Source: Pseudomonadota bacterium (GTDB lineage Bacteria; Pseudomonadota; Gammaproteobacteria; Burkholderiales; Burkholderiaceae_D). Taken from it: a stretch of 11,071 nucleotides of DNA. The position numbers and the translations under genes were made by a program. The stretch is from NCBI GenBank assembly GCA_023391395.1, contig JAEWBA010000019.1:1-11071 (forward strand), read 5' to 3'. Every line of letters starts with the position of its first letter. Position 1 is the first letter of the stretch. The notes under the pieces are model-generated. The model ran no database searches. It worked only from the letters and a program-made list of their open reading frames with translations, and was not told the DNA's origin. Below are positions 6,886 to 11,071 of this stretch, one piece after another.

Positions 6886-8655
6886 GTGGAAACCGGTCCG
6901 GAATACGAAGTGGTCGTCATTGGCAGCGGTTTTGGTGGCGCGGTGATGGGCGCGCGCCTGTCCAGGAAATGGCCCGGGCGCGTCCTGGTGCTCGAGCGCG
7001 GCAAGGATTATCCGCTGGGCGGATTCCCGCGCAGTCCGCATGAGCTGGCCGACAACATGTGGTGTCCGCGCGGCGATGGCGTGCGCCGCCCCAAGGCAGT
7101 GCGGCGGCGGGGGAAACGGCATGGGCACCTGACGGGCATGTTCGATATCCGCCACTTCGACCGCATCGATACCGTGACCGCGGCGGCCGTGGGCGGCGGT
7201 TCGCAAATCTATGCCAATGTCTTCCTGCGCCCGCCGCCGGCCGTGTTCGAACAGGGCTGGCCGCGCGAGCTCAGCGCCGCGGCACTGGCCCCTTACTACG
7301 ACGTGGCGCAGCAAGTGCTGGGCGCACGTACCGTCCCGGCGGCCAGCGGCCCGGACGACCGCCGCTACATCCGCCGCACCGCGCAGTTCCAGGCCTTCGC
7401 CCGCGCAGCAAAGCTGCCGACCCGCCTGGCCGATATTTGCGTCTTCTTCGGCAATGCGTACAGCTATGAAGGCAGCGCCCAAGCCACGCCTATGGGTGTG
7501 CAGGAGCGCAATCGCTATGGCGCCCTGCAGACTTCCTGCACCTATTGCGGCGAATGCAACATCGGCTGCAACGTGCAGGCCAAGAATTCCGTGGATCGCA
7601 ATTACCTGCATGTGGCGCAAAGCCGCTATGGCGCGGTGCTGCGGCCGGAGGCATTGGTCCTGCGCATCGTGCCGCTCGATGCCGAAGGGCGTGACGATGC
7701 CCGGGGCGATGGCCGGTACGGCTATCGCGTGGTATTCCGGGACATGCGCGAAGGCGGCGAATATAGCGTGACAGCGCGTCGCGTGGTGCTGGCAGCAGGA
7801 ACGCTGGGCAGCAGCGAGCTGCTGTTGCGCTGCCGCGACGTCTATCGGTGCCTGCCGCATCTGTCCCGTCGGCTGGGTATGGGCTTCTCGGGCAACGGGG
7901 ATTTCCTCTCCTTTGCGCTGGAAGGGCGACGCGAGATCAACTCGACCTACGGACCAGTGATCACGCAATACACGGACCACTATCTGTACGAGAAGCTTGA
8001 CCGGCGCCATGCCTTCTTGTTGCAGGATGCCAGCTTCCCCAGCCAGGCCGGATGGGCGGCGGCCGCGCTCGGGCCCATGCTCAATCCCTGGCAGCGGCTG
8101 TGGCGCGCCTGCCCGCAAGTGTTTGCCTACGCCTTCGATCAGGCTTATCCGGGGCGCAGGAGCAGCCGCGTCGGCTATCTCATGCAGCGCCTGTTTGCGC
8201 ACGACTTGTCGCAGTACAGCGCGGTGCTGCTGTGCATGGGACTGGACAAGGCGGACGGGAGCTTGCGCCTGAACCGCGTCGGGCACCTCGACATCGACTG
8301 GCCGCAGGAAAGCAATCGGCCGCTGTACGACGCCATCCTCGCCCTCGGACGGCGCTTCACCCGTTTCATCGGCGGCCGGCGCTTTCTACCGATGCCGACC
8401 TGGCTATGGCCGATCCGCAACAACATCACCGTGCACCCGCTTGGCGGTTGCGCCCTGGCCGACGCGCCGGAGGCAGGCGTGGTCAGCGCCCTGCCGGGTT
8501 CGCGGGGGCAGGCGTTCGGCTACCTCGGCCTGTATGTGGCCGACGGCTCGCTAATGCCGACCGCGCTGGGGGCCAATCCGGCCGCCACCATCAGCGCGCT
8601 GGCGGAATGGATTGCTCACGACATCACCGGTTTTGCGCCGGATGCGGACTTGTAG
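6886..8655 (+). CDS. GMC-family FAD oxidoreductase with ferredoxin-like Cys motif (cholesterol-oxidase-like)
   Basis: A 589-residue flavoprotein starting at GTG. The FAD-binding Rossmann motif VVVIGSGFGGA lies at 9-19, and the GMC signature AAVGGGSQIYANVFLRPP at 100-117. The C-terminal catalytic block has VHPLGGC (His517), GLYVADGSLMPTALGANPAAT (548-568) and Asn564, the usual His/Asn pair of GMC enzymes. Between them lies CTYCGECNIGC (Cys218, 221, 224, 228), then AKNSVDRNYL; a similar Cys-rich segment occurs in ChoD-type actinobacterial oxidases. No signal peptide or Tat motif is visible, so it is probably cytoplasmic. The hydrolase gene follows after 8 bases. The family oxidises alcohols, with ChoD-like members linked to sterols; the substrate here is unknown, and a sterol seems unlikely without further evidence. 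The C-x2-C-x2-C-x3-C spacing could hold an iron-sulfur cluster and pass electrons to a carrier rather than to oxygen. Confidence 0.9.
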   Translation: METGPEYEVVVIGSGFGGAVMGARLSRKWPGRVLVLERGKDYPLGGFPRSPHELADNMWCPRGDGVRRPKAVRRRGKRHGHLTGMFDIRHFDRIDTVTAAAVGGGSQIYANVFLRPPPAVFEQGWPRELSAAALAPYYDVAQQVLGARTVPAASGPDDRRYIRRTAQFQAFARAAKLPTRLADICVFFGNAYSYEGSAQATPMGVQERNRYGALQTSCTYCGECNIGCNVQAKNSVDRNYLHVAQSRYGAVLRPEALVLRIVPLDAEGRDDARGDGRYGYRVVFRDMREGGEYSVTARRVVLAAGTLGSSELLLRCRDVYRCLPHLSRRLGMGFSGNGDFLSFALEGRREINSTYGPVITQYTDHYLYEKLDRRHAFLLQDASFPSQAGWAAAALGPMLNPWQRLWRACPQVFAYAFDQAYPGRRSSRVGYLMQRLFAHDLSQYSAVLLCMGLDKADGSLRLNRVGHLDIDWPQESNRPLYDAILALGRRFTRFIGGRRFLPMPTWLWPIRNNITVHPLGGCALADAPEAGVVSALPGSRGQAFGYLGLYVADGSLMPTALGANPAATISALAEWIAHDITGFAPDADL

Positions 8656-8659
8656 AGGT
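8654..8659 (+). promoter_or_regulatory. Ribosome binding site of the hydrolase gene, overlapping the GMC stop
   Basis: AGAGGT shares its first two bases with the TAG stop of the oxidoreductase and lies 4 bases before ATG 8664. The arrangement suggests translational coupling. It supports 8664 as the start over longer in-frame readings that would run inside the GMC gene. Confidence 0.65.
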
Positions 8660-8663
8660 CACC

Positions 8664-10460
8664 ATGGATGGAATGCCGATCGAAGAGGCCCATGCTCCGT
8701 CGTCCTCCTTGCAGGGCGTGCGGGTCGAATTTTCCGAAGTGATGCGCGGCCATGTCAGCGCAGCCGCAACTACGTTTGCCGACAGTTGCGCCCAGGGTGA
8801 AGTCGCCGGCCATGCGCTCGCATTGCATGTGACGGTCCGTATTCCAGACCTTGCTGCCTTCCTGCAGTCCGGAGAGCATGCCGGTACGCTGGAGGGTCAT
8901 GTCGATTGCGCGCTGCTGGGCGGCGTATGCCCGATTTCCTGGGGGGCCTTCCATCTGCTTCAGGACAGTGCCGACCGCGACCGCAAGCTCATGGTGTACC
9001 AAGTGAAGTGCACCACGCCACAGGGCGAGCCGATGACCCTGCTCGGCAAGAAACAGGTGCAGCACGACGCGCCGCTCGACATGTGGAGCGATACCACCTC
9101 GCTCTATGTCAATGTGTACCGCGGGCATGCGGATGGGGAACTCGATGCCGATGCGCCGCCGGGCCTGCCATTGTGGGCGACCGGCATCGCCGGCCTGGGC
9201 CTGGCGGACTTCGCCCAGGTCTTGCGCGGTTTGCGCGCTATCGGGCCGGATGGCGCAACGAGCCTGGCCGGCCTGCTGGCCTTCGGACGCTTCTTTGCGG
9301 CCAGTTTGTGGGAGGTCTATGGCCCGCGGCTGCCTGCCGCGCCGGCGCCGGCGCCGGCGTGCAGGCCATACCCGAGGGGCACGAGCGAAGGCGTTAGCGG
9401 CGCGACGGTCACCCTCCATCCCTTTGCCACGGCCGACGGACTCAGTCTGCACCTGACGCGCTTTGCGCGCACCGCCTGCGAAGACGTGGTGCTGATCGTG
9501 CACGGCCTGACCAGTTCCTCCGACATGTTCATCATGCCGGAACATCGCAACCTGGTGCAGACGCTGCTCGACGAAGGCTTTGGTGACGTCTGGACGCTCG
9601 ACTACCGCGGCAGTTGCCGCTTTCCCTACAATCTCGCGCGCAGCCGGGACACGCTGGACGATATCGCGCTGTTCGATCATCCGGCCGCGCTGGCGGAACT
9701 GCGCCGCCATGTCGGGCCGGAACGCCGCATCCACGTGATCGCGCACTGTGTCGGCGCGCTGACCATGGCGATGAGCCTGTTCGCGAAAACCGTGCAGGGC
9801 GTATCCAGCGTCATTCTCAACAGCGTCGCATTGACGCCCTATGTGCCGCGCTGGTCGGCCCTGAAGCTGGCGGTCGGGCCATGGCTATCCGATTATGTGC
9901 TCGGCATCGAGTACTACAATCCCTCCTGGCGACGCCAGCGCGGCTGGTCGGCAGGAAAGCTGCTGGCCATGGGCGCCGGTCTCGTGCACAGGGAATGCGA
10001 TTCGCCCGAGTGCCACATGCTCAGTTTCATGTGGGGCAGCGGCAGCCCGGCGCTGTTCAATCACGCCAATCTGCTGCCCGAGACCCATGCCCGGCTTGGC
10101 GACCTGTTCGGCGGCGTGGGCGTGCACTACTACCGCCACGTGCGCAGGATGGTGAAGAGCGACCATTCGGCAGTCAAGTACGATCCATCCAATCCCCGCC
10201 ATGCGGTGCTGCCCGATGACTACCTGGAGGGGGCGGCCGACATGACCACGCCCATCCTGTTCATCCAGGGGCAGGACAACCGCGTATTCGCCGATTCCAA
10301 CATCCGTTGCCATGAGCGCCTGGAGAAGATCGTGCAGGGCCGCCACCGGCTGCAGGTTTTCCCGGGCTACGGGCACCAGGACATCTTCATGGGCAAGGAT
10401 GCCGCGCGCGACATCTTCCCTCATCTGGTCGCGCATCTCCGCGCGCACTCCCGTGCGTGA
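8664..10460 (+). CDS. Alpha/beta hydrolase with N-terminal GMC-associated domain and Cys nucleophile
   Basis: 598 residues in two parts. Residues about 18-155 form a beta-rich module (EFSEVMRGHV near 22, KLMVYQVKC at 108, LGKKQVQHD at 127, DMWSDTTSLYVNVY at 139) of a type I associate with GMC-oxidoreductase/hydrolase pairs. A Pro/Ala-rich linker lies near 223-232. Residues about 250-595 form an alpha/beta hydrolase: oxyanion region VHGLTSSSDMF (279-289), strand VWTLDYRGS (309-317), nucleophile elbow IAHCVGA (Cys362), acid GQDNRVF (Asp538) and GYGHQDIFMG (His571). The elbow has Cys where lipases and esterases have Ser, as in PHA synthases and dienelactone hydrolases. No signal peptide is seen. 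Its place 8 bases after the oxidoreductase suggests it acts on the same substrate or product; similar domains occur fused in some bacteria (from memory). Esterase, lactonase and acyltransferase activity are all possible. Confidence 0.87.
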   Translation: MDGMPIEEAHAPSSSLQGVRVEFSEVMRGHVSAAATTFADSCAQGEVAGHALALHVTVRIPDLAAFLQSGEHAGTLEGHVDCALLGGVCPISWGAFHLLQDSADRDRKLMVYQVKCTTPQGEPMTLLGKKQVQHDAPLDMWSDTTSLYVNVYRGHADGELDADAPPGLPLWATGIAGLGLADFAQVLRGLRAIGPDGATSLAGLLAFGRFFAASLWEVYGPRLPAAPAPAPACRPYPRGTSEGVSGATVTLHPFATADGLSLHLTRFARTACEDVVLIVHGLTSSSDMFIMPEHRNLVQTLLDEGFGDVWTLDYRGSCRFPYNLARSRDTLDDIALFDHPAALAELRRHVGPERRIHVIAHCVGALTMAMSLFAKTVQGVSSVILNSVALTPYVPRWSALKLAVGPWLSDYVLGIEYYNPSWRRQRGWSAGKLLAMGAGLVHRECDSPECHMLSFMWGSGSPALFNHANLLPETHARLGDLFGGVGVHYYRHVRRMVKSDHSAVKYDPSNPRHAVLPDDYLEGAADMTTPILFIQGQDNRVFADSNIRCHERLEKIVQGRHRLQVFPGYGHQDIFMGKDAARDIFPHLVAHLRAHSRA

Positions 10461-11071
10461 ACCCCCCGTTCCCGAAGGCCTGGTCCTGTGGCCCGCCGGC
10501 AGTGCGCAGCGCAACCGGCTATGCGTGCTGATCTCGGACATTCATTGCACCGATTGCACGGTCGGCAACCAGACGGCCTCGGAAAACGATTGGCGCATGT
10601 TTTTCGAGCAGCTCGAATTCGCCGTGCGCCATCCGGCCGACAAGGCGGAGCCTGGCGACGGCCAGGAAATCGATGAACTGCTGCTGATTCTGAATGGCGA
10701 CATCGTCGATCTCGTTCGCAGCAGCAAATGGGCCGAAGCCGGTGTCTACCCCTGGCAGCGTGAAGATCCGCGTTTCCAGGAAATCGTACTGGCCATCATG
10801 CGCGACATCGTTGACATACACGCGCGCCCCCGTCCGGCCGACAGCATTCAGCCCTACTCCGGTTTTTTCTATTGGATGGGGAAATGCCTCGAGCGCCTAC
10901 GCCGACGGGAGGTGAAGGTCACGGTGATTCCCTTGGTCGGGAATCACGACAAGGAGCTGCAGGTCGCGCCGGCCGCACGTCGGCTGTTTTACGAGGAGTG
11001 CCTGGGCATGTCGGCACTCGACATTACCGACAGCTACCGTCACTGGGTCGCCGCCCAGCTCGGCACTTCAG
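10453..11071 (+). CDS. Metallophosphoesterase (calcineurin-like), 3' end outside window
   Basis: An open frame of 206 codons continues past the window edge. It carries the metal-binding motifs of calcineurin-like phosphoesterases in order: LISDIHCTD (Asp29, His31), LLILNGDIVDL (Gly82-Asp83...Asp86) and VIPLVGNHDKE (Gly163-Asn164-His165-Asp166). The later His motifs should lie beyond the edge. I place the start at GTG 10453, overlapping the hydrolase stop by 8 bases. No Shine-Dalgarno is visible before it, so coupling to the upstream gene is likely; ATG 10399 is an alternative that would extend the overlap. The family hydrolyses phosphomonoesters, phosphodiesters or nucleotides with two metal ions. 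Membership of this operon suggests a role with the oxidoreductase and hydrolase, but the substrate is unknown. Confidence 0.88.
   Translation, partial: MREPPVPEGLVLWPAGSAQRNRLCVLISDIHCTDCTVGNQTASENDWRMFFEQLEFAVRHPADKAEPGDGQEIDELLLILNGDIVDLVRSSKWAEAGVYPWQREDPRFQEIVLAIMRDIVDIHARPRPADSIQPYSGFFYWMGKCLERLRRREVKVTVIPLVGNHDKELQVAPAARRLFYEECLGMSALDITDSYRHWVAAQLGTS

Noticed and set aside
6793..8286. 497-codon open frame on the - strand
   Set aside because: It runs opposite to the GMC oxidoreductase, whose FAD, Cys and conserved block motifs are clear. The antisense product is compositionally odd (rich in H, Q, A, R) and resembles no family.
8052..8663. Longer in-frame extension of the hydrolase gene inside the GMC gene
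   Set aside because: The extension overlaps the conserved C-terminal block of the oxidoreductase and encodes Arg/Ala/Pro-rich sequence. ATG 8664 has a good ribosome binding site just before it.
10488..10821. Short frames on both strands over the start of the metallophosphoesterase (10488-10676 +, 10519-10821 -)
   Set aside because: They are shadows of the frame starting at 10453, which carries all three metal-binding motifs in order and runs off the window edge.

Overview
The window is GC-rich, tightly packed bacterial DNA. The gene families (CHASE-PAS and 7TMR-DISM sensor kinases, a GMC oxidoreductase/hydrolase cluster), the base composition and a perfect FNR-type site suggest a betaproteobacterium, perhaps Oxalobacteraceae or another Burkholderiales. 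This placement is inference from style, with no marker gene to confirm it. I see no tRNA, rRNA, CRISPR array, insertion sequence or phage gene.

Layout. Bases 1-91 hold the last codons of a + strand gene that looks like an NHL-repeat protein. Bases 118-2292 (- strand) encode a CHASE-PAS sensor histidine kinase of the NarX/DegS (HisKA_3) type. A divergent 301-base spacer with several short inverted and direct repeats leads to a + strand gene (2594-3298). Its product joins a GRDP-like (DUF1399-like) N-terminal domain to seven tandem 11-residue repeats, each starting Trp-Cys-Gly. A strong hairpin terminator (about 3318-3352) lies between this gene and a converging - strand gene (3363-6683) for a very large hybrid kinase (7TMR-DISM, HisKA, HATPase, REC, REC, HPt).

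A second divergent spacer (6684-6885) contains an AT-rich island with a perfect TTGAT-N4-ATCAA box, the consensus for FNR/Anr-type oxygen-responsive regulators. From there a + strand operon runs to the window edge: a GMC-family FAD oxidoreductase with a ferredoxin-like four-cysteine motif, an alpha/beta hydrolase whose nucleophile elbow carries Cys instead of Ser, and a metallophosphoesterase cut by the window end. Spacings are 8 bases and then an 8-base overlap, so the three are probably co-transcribed and translationally coupled.

How they may work together. The oxidoreductase and hydrolase look like one enzyme system that oxidises and then cleaves a hydrophobic alcohol or ester substrate. 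The FNR box suggests oxygen-linked control of this operon, of the neighbouring kinase, or of both. The two kinases have no separate response-regulator gene in the window. The WCG-repeat protein is the least explained gene: its repetitive, Cys-bearing tail behind a folded domain resembles the architecture of a modified-peptide precursor or a metal-binding array, but no maturation enzyme is visible here.
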